A DNA stretch of 58,299 nt from CAYNRE01 sp964399535 (lineage in GTDB: Bacteria; Planctomycetota; Planctomycetia; Pirellulales; CAYNRE01): positions 1-58,299 of the forward strand of contig CAYNRE010000014.1 of assembly GCA_964399535.1 (NCBI GenBank). Reading direction: 5' to 3'. Below are positions 27,001 to 34,984 of the stretch, piece after piece. The position numbers and the translations under genes were made by a program. Each line of letters starts with the position of its first letter. The first letter of the stretch is position 1. A model generated the notes under the pieces. That model did no database searches and was not told where the DNA came from. It saw only the letters and a program-made list of their open reading frames with translations.

Positions 27001-27740
27001 GTGCCGCGGCACCGGCGGCCGCGGGCGTTCGACTCGACACCCGCGGTGATCTGTCGCAGGCCGGCATGCTCGAAGCCGCTGCCCGGATCACGCTTAACGA
27101 ACGCGAAATGCGGCAGTACCGCGCGCTAGCGTCGAGCGCCCCGCGGCGCGTGGCCTGGCTCTTTCGGTTGGTGGCGATGAAAGATGCCACCCGGTTGCTG
27201 CGGCTGCAAACCAGCGGCGAGCGGCACTTTATCGCCGACCTCGACGTGGCCGACGACTCCTACGGCCGCCCGGCGATTTCGCTCCGGGGGGGCAAGCGTC
27301 CGGCCGATTTTCCCGCCGTGGCGGTCTGCGAAGGAGACGGCCAGATTTTTGCCCTGGCGGTGGCGAGCGGTTGGGCCGGGCTGGCTTGTGAGCCGATCAG
27401 CAACTTCGAGAATCTCGATCCTGCCCAACTGGCTAGCGACGAAGAGTGGGAACTTCTCGCGGCGCTCGCCGGCGACCCCGCCGAGCGGTTGGCTCGGCTG
27501 GTCGCGGGCCGGTCGGCGCTGCAAAACGCGCTGGGGCCGCTCCTGCTGCCCGACCCAACCCTGTTGCGCTTGGCCGGGGCCGCGGGCACCTCGGGCCATT
27601 TGGAGCTGGAGCTGACGCGCGACACCAGCGGCGTGGCCGCCGACCTGGTCGGCCGGCGGCTGGGGGTGCGCACCTCGATCAGCGAGGGCTGGGTGCTGGC
27701 TTCCACGGCCGAACCTTCCTCGCAAGGCGCGCGGCCATGA
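24087..27740 (+). CDS. Lipid synthase partner: AT-DH-degenerate phosphopantetheinyl transferase domain
   Basis: A 1217-residue partner of the preceding synthase, starting 22 bases after it. Residues about 125-500 are an acyltransferase with S236 in GHSAGE and FPGEGAQYLGM. A Pro/Ala-rich linker follows. About 640-985 is a double-hotdog dehydratase with H669 in DEHTVGG, LPVMPMTFILEMM and LFHGPSFQGVRRL. The C-terminal part (about 991-1205) resembles the phosphopantetheinyl transferase domain of PfaE and enediyne synthases: AWLFRLVAMKDATRLL, a YGRP segment and a final VRT...GWVLA strand. Its metal site is damaged: the GIDxE motif reads GLACE (A1100 for Asp) and the KEA motif reads GRSA (S1143 for Glu). 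It is therefore probably inactive, and ACP loading must come from elsewhere. Its stop overlaps the next start (ATGA). Confidence 0.9.
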   Translation: MSAIMHTAQKTGERTERPPATAGDLPAARQVDWPTELFVLGGADRGELLANLGELQTRLQEQTGESAAELGAALARGLTGTGLRLAVVASNLGDLAQKLASARQQLASAECTALRDPSGIYFDAQPLLATGQLAVLFPGEGAQYLGMLGELAREFQPARDMLVSFDREIGPDGDDTASVSRFFQSPSRLSPEARQYLEQRLRGIDWAMNSVLAADAVMGQMLREIGLGPAALAGHSAGELAALAGAGVLKGASDIGLLVEALRSQGQFERSNSTDEAWLLATAASRESLSTILPEVVPNAFVSERPTVFIAMDNCPHQTVVVGLREPMERVADALKARQIFCERLPFGRPYHTPLFEPYMGPFREAFAKVTFSRPVSRLYSCTTGEPFPDEPSAIRDLALAHWSSPVEFRRLIENLYASGARVFVEAGPRGMLSAFVTDILRDRKCLALPADLPRRSGLTQWNHLVGQLMVEGANVDLCKLYRLRNLDAGGPAAGGSPSAPLPIAAVPPNAAAPPSAALTSPPAPLPSAGSASPAAPQASTAERRMPPRPNALPGGSTSAPRQPAAVVMNRHLDLMQHFLEQQNSALRAYLATRSGGGKRAGRGIAPSVPRVDQAPLSKSPPTGATHLAQAASGVPGPLAGTLVRTEPDGTVVMHRRLDLAEDRYADEHTVGGRDISRIRPEQRGLPVMPMTFILEMMAEAAAQLAPGMVVIAIRDVQLQKWLAFDEDSPTTVELKLRRGEAPAHGEPLEIEVAVRDLGRAADVNRAVQAAVSAGIVVLAPHYPVAPRVRQVAAEGSRPCAITLATLYRNLFHGPSFQGVRRLDCLAGQTLSAEIEVLPRSALFASTREPRFLIDPVTVDVGMHPTAAWHLSQPDQAGRILLPFELKRIEFFAPSPEVRATMQVYSEVAASSPRTFVHVGDIADADGKVWCRLEGVKCWRFYLPLSEVNFNGPKDEYFVCQPWEPSLPWPASAAAPAAAGVRLDTRGDLSQAGMLEAAARITLNEREMRQYRALASSAPRRVAWLFRLVAMKDATRLLRLQTSGERHFIADLDVADDSYGRPAISLRGGKRPADFPAVAVCEGDGQIFALAVASGWAGLACEPISNFENLDPAQLASDEEWELLAALAGDPAERLARLVAGRSALQNALGPLLLPDPTLLRLAGAAGTSGHLELELTRDTSGVAADLVGRRLGVRTSISEGWVLASTAEPSSQGARP

Positions 27741-28024
27741 GCGATGAACTCAATCTGACCCAGCAAGTGCAGCAGGCCGTTGCCAAGCTGCTGGGCTGCC
27801 ATGCTCAATCGCTGCGGCCCGAGCAGAAGTTCTTCGCCGACTTGGGCCTCGGCTCGGTCGATCTGCTGGTGCTGGGCGATCGGCTCCAGGAGCAACTTGG
27901 CCGGCCGCTCCGGTTTGGCGAGGCTCTGGCAAGCTGGGCTCAAGCGGGCTACGACGACGTGACGATTGGCGAGATCGCGGCGCTGGTCGAATTGCAACTG
28001 GCCTCGACCGACTCTGCCGGGTAA
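27737..28024 (+). CDS. Stand-alone acyl carrier protein
   Basis: A 95-residue carrier protein with the phosphopantetheine site at S40 in FADLGLGSVDLLVL. Predicted helices match ACP, with a somewhat long third loop (ALASWAQAGYDDVTIGE). The start overlaps the stop of the synthase partner (ATGA at 27737-27740), so the two are translationally coupled. It may receive the chain from the megasynthase or hand it to the downstream hydrolase or the ligase. The LGS motif differs from the LGVDS of the embedded ACP and the LELDS of the ACP in the opposite operon. Confidence 0.9.
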   Translation: MSDELNLTQQVQQAVAKLLGCHAQSLRPEQKFFADLGLGSVDLLVLGDRLQEQLGRPLRFGEALASWAQAGYDDVTIGEIAALVELQLASTDSAG

Positions 28025-28028
28025 CCGT

Positions 28029-28910
28029 ATGCCTCGCGTGGCGCTGACACACTACGAAGCCCATTACCAGCAGCTCGGCCGCGGCCCCGACGTGGTGCTG
28101 TTGCACGGCTTTACCAGCAACCTGGCCATGTGGATGTTCAGCGGGCTGCCGGCTCGGCTGAGCGACCGCTACCGGGTTACCATGTACGACCTGCGGGGGC
28201 ATGGTGCTAGCACGGCCCCCGCCGCCGGCTACACCTCGGCCCACCTGGCCGACGACCTGGCCGACTTGCACGCGGCGCTGGGCCTCGAGCCCGCCGTGTT
28301 AGTCGGCCACAGTTTTGGCGGGGTCGTGGCCATGCACGCCGCGGCGCGTTTCCCCGAGCCCTTTGCCGCCGTGGTGCTCAGCGACAGTTACTTTCCCGGC
28401 TTGTCTACGCTGGAACCGAATATGGAGTATGCCGAAGTCTGGGTCCAACTGCGCGAAAAGCTTCTGGCCGTGGGCCACGATATTGGCCCCCGGGTCGATT
28501 TCCGGCGGCTGCTGGGCGCGGTTGCCACGGTCGACTCCGCGGGCCGTGCCCGCTTGACCGAGCAGTTGGGCGCCCCCGCCGCCCGCTGGCTTTCGCAGCT
28601 AGGGCCTCTGGCCCGGACCTCGGCGGCGGAGGAAATGAACGACCCGGCCGGGCTGACTGCCAGCATGTTGGCCGGCATTCGTCAGCCCGTGGTGGCGCTG
28701 TACGACGAGCGTAGTCCGTTCGAGGCCACCTATCGCTGGCTCTTGAGCCAGTTACCCAATTGCCGCGGGGCGCGGGTGCCCGGGGCCTCGCACCTGGCGC
28801 TGCTGGAGAATCCGGCCGCGTTTTGCGACCTGGTCGATCGGCACTTGACCGCGCTCGCCTCGGAAAAGCATCGATACACGTCCGACGCTGCCTCGTTCCC
28901 TGCGGTTTGA
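28029..28910 (+). CDS. Alpha/beta hydrolase, possible releasing thioesterase
   Basis: A 293-residue alpha/beta-fold hydrolase. The oxyanion region is LLHGFTSNLAMW, the nucleophile elbow is GHSFGG with S95, and the final His lies in GASHLALLENP; DERSPF holds a likely acidic residue. No signal peptide is seen, so it is cytoplasmic. It begins four bases after the ACP stop. From that position it may release or transfer the chain made by the synthase, but the family is broad and this is inference from context. Confidence 0.85.
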   Translation: MPRVALTHYEAHYQQLGRGPDVVLLHGFTSNLAMWMFSGLPARLSDRYRVTMYDLRGHGASTAPAAGYTSAHLADDLADLHAALGLEPAVLVGHSFGGVVAMHAAARFPEPFAAVVLSDSYFPGLSTLEPNMEYAEVWVQLREKLLAVGHDIGPRVDFRRLLGAVATVDSAGRARLTEQLGAPAARWLSQLGPLARTSAAEEMNDPAGLTASMLAGIRQPVVALYDERSPFEATYRWLLSQLPNCRGARVPGASHLALLENPAAFCDLVDRHLTALASEKHRYTSDAASFPAV

Positions 28911-28920
28911 AACGCGCCCT

Positions 28921-30066
28921 ATGTGGTTTTCCACTTTTTTACTGCTCAACCTGGTGCGGCGACTGGCCCGCTCGGTGCTCACCATGCTGGGCATGGCGAT
29001 CGCCGTGGGCACCTCGGTCTCGCTGCTGGGGGTTGCCGACAGTTTCGAGCGCTCGGCCGTGCAGTCGTTCTCGGCCCGAGGGGTCGATATCGTGGTGCTC
29101 GAACGCGGCATCTTGGATCAACTCAGCAGCGACCTGAACCAGGGGCTCGCCACGCGGATTGCCGAAGTGCCGGGCGTGGGGGCCGTGGCCCCAGGGCTGA
29201 TCGAACTGGTCGATTACTCGCGCTCCGGCACGGTGATTAGCGTACTGCTTCAAGGCTGGCAGCCAGGTTCGTTTCTTTTCCAGGATCTCAAGTTTCTCGA
29301 GGGCCGCCCGTTTCAAGAGGGCGAGACCGGCGTGGTCGTGCTTGGCAAGACCCTGGCCGAAATCCTGGGCAAACACACCGGCGACTCGCTGGAAATTCAG
29401 CGCCAGCAGCTACGGGTGGTGGGCGTGTACGAAAGTTTCAATATCTTCGAGAACGGGGCGGCCACGCTCCCGTTGGCCGAATTGCAGCGGCTGATGGCCC
29501 GGCCCGAGGGCATTACCGGTTGCTCGGTCAAAGTCGATCATCAAGCGGGCAACGACGTGGAAACCGTGGCCAAGCGGATCGAGAACCTGATCGACCCCGA
29601 AACGGCCCCCACCGGGCTCTCGGCGGTGCCCACCCAGGATTACGCCGCCAACGCAATGCACATCAAGTTCATTCGGGCCATGGCCTGGGCCACCTCGCTC
29701 ATTGCCCTGGTCGTGGGCGCCGTGGGCACGCTCAATACCATGCTCATGTCGGTGGTCGAACGGGTTCGCGAGATCAGCATTCTGAGGGCGGTGGGTTGGC
29801 GGCGGGGAAGGGTGGCCCGCATGGTCCTGGGCGAATGCCTGATGCTAAGCGCGGCCGGCGCGGTACTTGGCATCTTGGGTGCCGGGGCGCTGCTCTACCT
29901 GTTGGGTCAGCTCACCGTCACCCGTGGATTCCTCTCCGGCGAGCTCCCCGCCACGGCCGTAGCCAAAGGGCTGCTCTTGGCCCTGGTCGTGGCCCTGGTC
30001 GGCGGCGGCTACCCGGCCTGGCGAGCCATGAGGCTCACGCCCTTGGAAGGACTGAGCCATGAGTAG
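28921..30066 (+). CDS. FtsX-like ABC transporter permease (MacB/LolC type)
   Basis: A 381-residue permease. One membrane helix near the N-terminus (SVLTMLGMAIAVGTSVSLLG) is followed by a periplasmic domain of MacB_PCD type (about 45-240), then three helices at the C-terminus (ATSLIALVVGAVGTLNTMLM, LMLSAAGAVLGILGAGALLY, GLLLALVVALVGGGYPAW). VVERVREISILRAVGW is the coupling motif. It overlaps the ATPase gene by eight bases and starts ten bases after the hydrolase, so it belongs to the lipid operon. Such pairs move lipids or lipoproteins across or out of the inner membrane; export of the synthase product is a reasonable guess. Confidence 0.9.
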   Translation: MWFSTFLLLNLVRRLARSVLTMLGMAIAVGTSVSLLGVADSFERSAVQSFSARGVDIVVLERGILDQLSSDLNQGLATRIAEVPGVGAVAPGLIELVDYSRSGTVISVLLQGWQPGSFLFQDLKFLEGRPFQEGETGVVVLGKTLAEILGKHTGDSLEIQRQQLRVVGVYESFNIFENGAATLPLAELQRLMARPEGITGCSVKVDHQAGNDVETVAKRIENLIDPETAPTGLSAVPTQDYAANAMHIKFIRAMAWATSLIALVVGAVGTLNTMLMSVVERVREISILRAVGWRRGRVARMVLGECLMLSAAGAVLGILGAGALLYLLGQLTVTRGFLSGELPATAVAKGLLLALVVALVGGGYPAWRAMRLTPLEGLSHE

Positions 30067-30793
30067 CGCATTGGCGCCGTTGCCGGCCTCGGGCCTGATC
30101 GAAGCGGTCGACGTGGTCCGCGAGTATCCCGACGGACGCGTGCGGGCCGTCGACCATGTGAACCTGGTCGTCGCGCGCGGCGCCTATCTGGCCATCATGG
30201 GCCCCAGCGGAAGCGGAAAATCGACTCTGCTGAACCTGCTCGGCGGGCTGGACCGCCCCACTTCGGGCGAGATTCGTTTCGACGGGCGCTCGCTCGCCAG
30301 CTTTTCCAGTTTGGACGACTACCGTTCGCGAAAGATCGGGTTCGTCTTTCAGTCGTTTCATCTGCTGCCCACGCTTACCGCGCTGCAGAATGTGCAGGTG
30401 CCCATGTTCGAAAGCGAACTGGCAAGCGCCGCCCGCCGCCAGCGCGCCGCGGAACTGCTGGAATTGGTGGGGCTGGGGCACCGGCTGGGACACCGGCCGC
30501 CGCGAATGTCGGTCGGCGAGCGTCAGCGGGTTTCAATCGCCCGGGCGCTGGCCAATCGTCCCGAATTGCTCTTGGCCGACGAGCCCACGGGCAGCCTGGA
30601 CAGCCAGACCGGCGCCGAGGTGCTGGCCTTGTTCGACCGCTTGCATCGCGAACATCAGATGACGCTGATCGTGGTTACCCACAGTGACGAAGTGGCCCGC
30701 GCCGCCCAGAAAACCATCTGGTTTCGCGATGGGAAGATCGTCGCCCCGCCGCGGTCGGCGACCGCCAATGCGGCCGCCACCCACTGCCCGTGA
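30059..30793 (+). CDS. ABC transporter ATPase (LolD/MacB type)
   Basis: A 244-residue nucleotide-binding subunit paired with the permease just before it. Walker A is GPSGSGKST (about 48-56), the Q-loop is FVFQSFHLLPTLTALQNVQ, Walker B is LLLADEPTGSLD and the H-loop is VVTHSDEVA. The signature motif reads MSVGERQRVSIARAL in place of LSGGQ, a modest variation. The gene overlaps the permease stop, which points to a fixed one-to-one complex. Confidence 0.93.
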   Translation: MSSALAPLPASGLIEAVDVVREYPDGRVRAVDHVNLVVARGAYLAIMGPSGSGKSTLLNLLGGLDRPTSGEIRFDGRSLASFSSLDDYRSRKIGFVFQSFHLLPTLTALQNVQVPMFESELASAARRQRAAELLELVGLGHRLGHRPPRMSVGERQRVSIARALANRPELLLADEPTGSLDSQTGAEVLALFDRLHREHQMTLIVVTHSDEVARAAQKTIWFRDGKIVAPPRSATANAAATHCP

Positions 30794-30802
30794 GACTTGC
30801 CG

Positions 30803-31687
30803 ATGAACGCGATGGCCCTAAGCTGCCTGTTTTCGGCGTTGGCCGCCGGCGCCGATCCGCACCAAGGCAACCCGGTGTGGATCGAACTGCGCGAGCAGGG
30901 CGTTCGGGTCTCTGACGATCAGCGGCAGACACTACCCGCTCCGTCGCTTGGCGATGGGCTGTCGCCGGCCGATCAGGCCAAGGTCATCTCCGGCATCGTC
31001 GGCTCGGCCTATCCGCTGCCCCGCTTCCTGCGGGCCTCGGCCGTGGCGCCCCACATTTTGCACCAGCAGCTTGTCGCCGATGGTTCCGTGCCGGTCCGTG
31101 TGGTCGATGCCTGGTTCGTCGCCCACGGATCGCTCGATGCACTGGCCGACCGCGCGCTAATCGACCGTGTGCTGCGAACCGACGACGATTCCGACGTGGC
31201 GACATCGGGCGAAACACTCACGGCCGCCGCGCTTGCCGAGCGAGGCATCGACCGCTCGGGGAGCGACGAGGGGAGCGAGGCGTTTTCGCAGGGGGCCTTC
31301 GGCCTTTGGAAACGCGTCGAGGTGCAAGCCGTGTTGCACACCTATGCCAGCCAGTGCCAGGGGTCGGTGCTGGTAGCCGCCATGATCGACCACCGCTTCG
31401 ATCGCGACGCTCAGTTCCCCAACCAATGGCGTTCGCTATCGCTCGACCCGGCCGGCCAGGTGGTTCGGGGCGAGGCCCACACCTACGCGGGCATGGGCAT
31501 GTATCTCAAGGCCACGCGACTGGCCGAGCCGGCGGGGGCGCTCTTGCTCGAATGGCATCTGGCGTTCGCCGAACCCCGGCAGTGGTTCGACGGGGCCAAC
31601 CTGATCGGCGCCAAACTGCCCGCCATCGTACAGTCGCGGGTTCGCGCCCTGCGGCGCGAGTTAGCGCTTGTGGCTGCCGATAAGTAA
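30803..31687 (+). CDS. Unrecognised secreted protein of the lipid operon
   Basis: A 294-residue protein not matched to any family by eye. A short hydrophobic N-terminus (AMALSCLFSALAAGA) looks like a signal peptide. The body has no membrane segment and no obvious catalytic motif. It is acidic and carries a low-complexity acidic stretch (about 135-165). The C-terminal part (AGMGMYLKATRLAEPAGALL) looks beta-rich. It starts nine bases after the ATPase stop, so it is cotranscribed and probably works with the exporter in the periplasm, for example as a lipid carrier. The ATG at 30803 was chosen over a TTG six bases upstream. Confidence 0.72.
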   Translation: MNAMALSCLFSALAAGADPHQGNPVWIELREQGVRVSDDQRQTLPAPSLGDGLSPADQAKVISGIVGSAYPLPRFLRASAVAPHILHQQLVADGSVPVRVVDAWFVAHGSLDALADRALIDRVLRTDDDSDVATSGETLTAAALAERGIDRSGSDEGSEAFSQGAFGLWKRVEVQAVLHTYASQCQGSVLVAAMIDHRFDRDAQFPNQWRSLSLDPAGQVVRGEAHTYAGMGMYLKATRLAEPAGALLLEWHLAFAEPRQWFDGANLIGAKLPAIVQSRVRALRRELALVAADK

Positions 31688-32420
31688 AGCGGTGAAGCTG
31701 GGCCCACCCGGGTCGGCGAGGCTGGCCGCAGCGGGATTCGCAGCGGGGTTCGCAGCGGCCGACCAAGCGAACAGGCCGCGGCATAGGGTGCCTCTTGCGG
31801 CCCAGTTCTCTCCGATTCCCAGCACGATCGGTTGGTGCTCGCCAGCCCCGCTGAACGCGACCGAGCAACCCCTCCGAGCGGTGCACTCGATTCGGCGGGG
31901 GCGTCCGATGGTGGAAAAAATCCGGAAACCGCGCTCACCCGCCGCCCGGGGGGTGTTGCATTCCGTCGGTGATTTCGCCTGGGAATTCATGCGGACCGTT
32001 TGGTTGGTGCTGGGCGGCCTGGGCAAGGGCTTGCCTGTTCCGGCCTGCTCGACGCAAGGTGGCTGTCTGGGCGGACGATGGAAATTGTTAAATCCTCAGG
32101 CGGCTCGGCAGCAGCGCCCGGTGCGTATCGGGCTGCTCCGCAGTTTGAGAAACGACCCGCGGCCCTGTGACCTCCGCTAGGTTGGCCGGCAACCAAGCTA
32201 CGGACCCAAGAGCGATCGAAGGGGGGCCCCCCCGGCGTTCGCTCTACCTGGTTTCGACGGAAAACTGTATCTTAGTGCTGTTTGTGGAAGGCTTTGGGAG
32301 AAGTATCCTCCTGCCGGCCCCGACGCGGCACGAGCGAGGCGAACTGGCGGCTGACCGGCAAACGAGTGGGGCGCTCACGGCCCCCGTGACCGATCAGCGG
32401 CCGAATTCAGGAGCGACCCC
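31688..32420. other. Intergenic region between the secreted protein and the ligase
   Basis: 733 bases without a convincing gene. At 31727-31762 a 12-base unit (CGCAGCGGGATT) is repeated about two and a half times. A frame beginning at 31908 (MVEKIRKPRSPAARG) is open for 90 codons with a short hydrophobic stretch (TVWLVLGGLG), but composition and lack of a family match argue against calling it. A G6/C7 palindrome lies near 32220-32234. Confidence 0.45.
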
Positions 32421-34034
32421 GTGGCCCAATCCAGTCCATCGAATATGAATCTTCCCCGCGCGTTTGTGCGCGAATGCCGCCGCAGCCGCAATCGTATCAA
32501 GTGTGCCGACAGCAGCGGCAAGGAACTGAGCGGCGAACGGCTGCTGATCGGCGCCCTGGTTTTTCGCCGGATGCTGCTCCGCGAGGTGCTGGCGCCCGAT
32601 GAAAAAATCGTGGGCGTGATGGTTCCGCCGTCGATCGGTGGCATTTTGGCCAACGTGGCCCTGCCGTTGGCGGGCCGGGTCGCGGTCAACCTGAACTACA
32701 CGGTCACCTCCGAGGTGATGAATGCCTGCATTCGCCAGGCCGGCATTCGCCATGTACTAACCAGCCGGCGGCTGATGGAGAAGGTGAATCTCGAGATCGA
32801 CGCCGAGTTGGTTTATCTGGAAGACTTGTACCCGGCCAAGGTGACCCTGGCCGACAAGCTGGTGTCGGCGGCGATCGGCAAGTTTGCCCCGCTCTGGTTG
32901 ATCGAAAAGCTGACCGGCATCGACCGAATTGCCGACGACGACCTGCTGACCATTTTGTTCACCTCGGGTTCGACCGGCGAGCCCAAGGGCGTGATGCTCT
33001 CGCATCGCAATGTGGCGTCGAACGTGCAGTCGATCGACCAGATCGTCAAGCTTTGCGACAACGACGTGGCGATTGGCGTGATGCCGTTCTTTCATTCGTA
33101 CGGCTACACCGCCACGCTGTGGACCATGCTCTCGCTGCCCCCCAAGGGCATTTACCATTTCTCGCCGCTCGACGCCAAGATTATCGGGCAGATGGCCAAG
33201 AAGCATCGGGCCACGATCCTGATGACCACCCCCACGTTTTTGCGGTCGTACACCAAGCGCTGCGACGAAGACGAGTTCGCCACGCTCGACGTGGTGTTTG
33301 CCAGCGCCGAGAAGCTACCCAGCGAGGTCTCGGACGCGTTCGAGGCCAAGTTCGGCGTGCGCCCCTCCGAGGCCTATGGCGCCACCGAGATGTCACCGCT
33401 GATCTCGCTCAATGTGCCAGCCAGCCGTTCGCCGGCCGGCGCGGAAAATACTCGCGAGGGGAGCGCGGGGCGACCCATTCCGGGGGTGCGGGCCAAGGTG
33501 ATCAGCCCCGAGACGGGCGAGGAGCTTCCCATCGGCGAAAGCGGCATGTTGCTGGTAACCGGGGACAGCGTGATGAAGGGCTACTACAAAATGCCCGACA
33601 AAACCGCCAAGGTCATTCGCCAGGGCTGGTACGTAACCGGCGACATTGCCTACCTGGACGAGGACGGGTTCATCCACATTACGGGTCGGCAGAGCCGGTT
33701 CTCGAAAATCGGCGGCGAAATGGTCCCGCATATCCGCGTGGAAGAAGCGATTCAGAAGGTGCTGGGGGCCGACGAAGAATTGCTGGCCGCCGTGGCCGCC
33801 GTGCCCGACCCGCGCAAGGGCGAGCGGTTGGTGGTGTTGCACCGGCCGATCGAGAAAACTCCCGAGGAAATCGGCCGTTTGCTGGCCGACGAGGGGCTGC
33901 CGAACCTCTGGATTCCCGGCCCCGACAGCTACTGCGAAGTGGAAGAGATTCCGGTGCTGGGCACCGGCAAGCTCGACCTGCGCCGGCTCAAAGAGTTGGC
34001 GCTGGAGCGCTTCGGGGCCGCCTGCTCGGCATAA
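32421..34034 (+). CDS. AMP-dependent acyl-ACP/acyl-CoA synthetase
   Basis: A 537-residue adenylate-forming ligase that activates a carboxylic acid with ATP and loads it on ACP or CoA. The P-loop is LFTSGSTGEPKGVMLSH, then EAYGATEMSPLISLN (motif A5), GWYVTGDIAYLDEDGFIHITGR (split here as WYVTGD and GFIHITGR) and a C-terminal GTGKLDLRRL with the catalytic Lys. The fold resembles the ligase half of Aas. The GTG start follows AGGAG at the right distance. It lies 733 bases after the secreted protein but on the same strand and before the convergent FAS II-like operon, so it may recycle or load fatty acids for either arm. Confidence 0.9.
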   Translation: MAQSSPSNMNLPRAFVRECRRSRNRIKCADSSGKELSGERLLIGALVFRRMLLREVLAPDEKIVGVMVPPSIGGILANVALPLAGRVAVNLNYTVTSEVMNACIRQAGIRHVLTSRRLMEKVNLEIDAELVYLEDLYPAKVTLADKLVSAAIGKFAPLWLIEKLTGIDRIADDDLLTILFTSGSTGEPKGVMLSHRNVASNVQSIDQIVKLCDNDVAIGVMPFFHSYGYTATLWTMLSLPPKGIYHFSPLDAKIIGQMAKKHRATILMTTPTFLRSYTKRCDEDEFATLDVVFASAEKLPSEVSDAFEAKFGVRPSEAYGATEMSPLISLNVPASRSPAGAENTREGSAGRPIPGVRAKVISPETGEELPIGESGMLLVTGDSVMKGYYKMPDKTAKVIRQGWYVTGDIAYLDEDGFIHITGRQSRFSKIGGEMVPHIRVEEAIQKVLGADEELLAAVAAVPDPRKGERLVVLHRPIEKTPEEIGRLLADEGLPNLWIPGPDSYCEVEEIPVLGTGKLDLRRLKELALERFGAACSA

Positions 34035-34157
34035 GCTGGCCGCCGGACCCCGACGAGCACCCCCCGGCGGGCGAACGCTCGTCACGGTGGGTTTGCGCCG
34101 GTCAAGCTGCCGCTCGATGGCTGCCTGATAACCGCGTGGCAGCCGGCGATGGGCCCG

Positions 34158-34979
34158 CTAGGTTGTCGGCGTCGGGGGATCGGCCTCCAGCCCTCGGCGG
34201 ATTAGTGCCCGGTCGAAGTAGTTGACCGACATGCCCGCGTCGATCACCAGGTGCTGGGCGTTGATACCGCTGGAGCGTGGGCTGAGCAAAAAGGCCACTA
34301 CGTTGGCCACTTCGGCCGTTTCCACCGCCCGTCGGCGGAGCGTGGCCTGTTCGGCGTATAGGTAGGCGTCGACGTATCCGGGAATACCCGCCGAGGCCGA
34401 GGTTTTCAGCAGCCCCGGGCCCACTGCGTTGAACCGCACCCCGGTCGATTCGCTAAAGCTTTTGGCCAGGAATACCACGGCCGAATCGAGCGCCGCCTTG
34501 ATGGGGGCCATATAGCCGTAGTTCTCGCTGGCCATGCGCGTGGTGGAGATGGAGATGGTGACCACGCTGGCGTCGTCGGCAAACTGCCCGGCCAGGGCGC
34601 TGCTGAGCGCCACCAGCGAGAAACAGGAAATGTTGACCGCCTGGAGAAAATCGGCCCGGTCGGTCTGATGAAACGGTCGCAATCCGGCCGAGTAGTTGGC
34701 GAACGCCAGCGAATGCACCAAACCGTCGAGGCGCTCGCAGCGGGTCGCCAGCTCGGCCGCCAGGCGATCGATTTCGGCCTGGTGCTCCACGTCGCACACC
34801 AGTACCTCGGCCTGGGGCGCCAGTCGTGCTACCTGTTGCAGTCGCGCTTGGCTGCGCACCGTGTAGATGACCCGGGCGCCGGCCTGGCTCAGGAGCTGGC
34901 CCACGTGCCAGGCCACGCTCTTTCGGTTGGCGAGCCCACAGACCAGCAGGGTTTTTCCGCCCAGCCCCAGAAAGTCCAT
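34158..34979 (-). CDS. Enoyl-[acyl carrier protein] reductase, FabI-like SDR
   Basis: A 273-residue reductase of the FabI group. The cofactor loop is VCGLANRKSVAWHVG, the modified FabI form. The FabI-type active site Tyr-x6-Lys is seen in NYGYMAPIKAALDS, and VRFNAVGPGLLKTSASAGI is the substrate loop. AQHLVIDAGMSV is the typical end. It is the last gene of the minus-strand operon, five bases after the FabZ-like gene. With PfaD-like barrels already in the megasynthase, this second enoyl reductase suggests that the minus arm runs its own elongation cycle. It could also be the housekeeping FabI, but the setting argues for a dedicated copy. Confidence 0.87.
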   Translation of the reverse strand: MDFLGLGGKTLLVCGLANRKSVAWHVGQLLSQAGARVIYTVRSQARLQQVARLAPQAEVLVCDVEHQAEIDRLAAELATRCERLDGLVHSLAFANYSAGLRPFHQTDRADFLQAVNISCFSLVALSSALAGQFADDASVVTISISTTRMASENYGYMAPIKAALDSAVVFLAKSFSESTGVRFNAVGPGLLKTSASAGIPGYVDAYLYAEQATLRRRAVETAEVANVVAFLLSPRSSGINAQHLVIDAGMSVNYFDRALIRRGLEADPPTPTT

Positions 34980-34984
34980 CCGCT

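Noticed and set aside
16502..27740. Standard omega-3 PUFA synthase (pfaABCD)
   Set aside because: There is no chain-length factor and no ACP array, and the transferase domain is degenerate; the resemblance is to the family, not to the product.
31908..32180. Small protein gene beginning MVEKIRKPRSP in the gap before the ligase
   Set aside because: No ribosome-binding site, no family resemblance, and high-GC gaps give open frames of this size by chance.
32200..32240. G6/C7 palindrome as a terminator
   Set aside because: It has almost no loop and no T tract, and is better explained by base composition.
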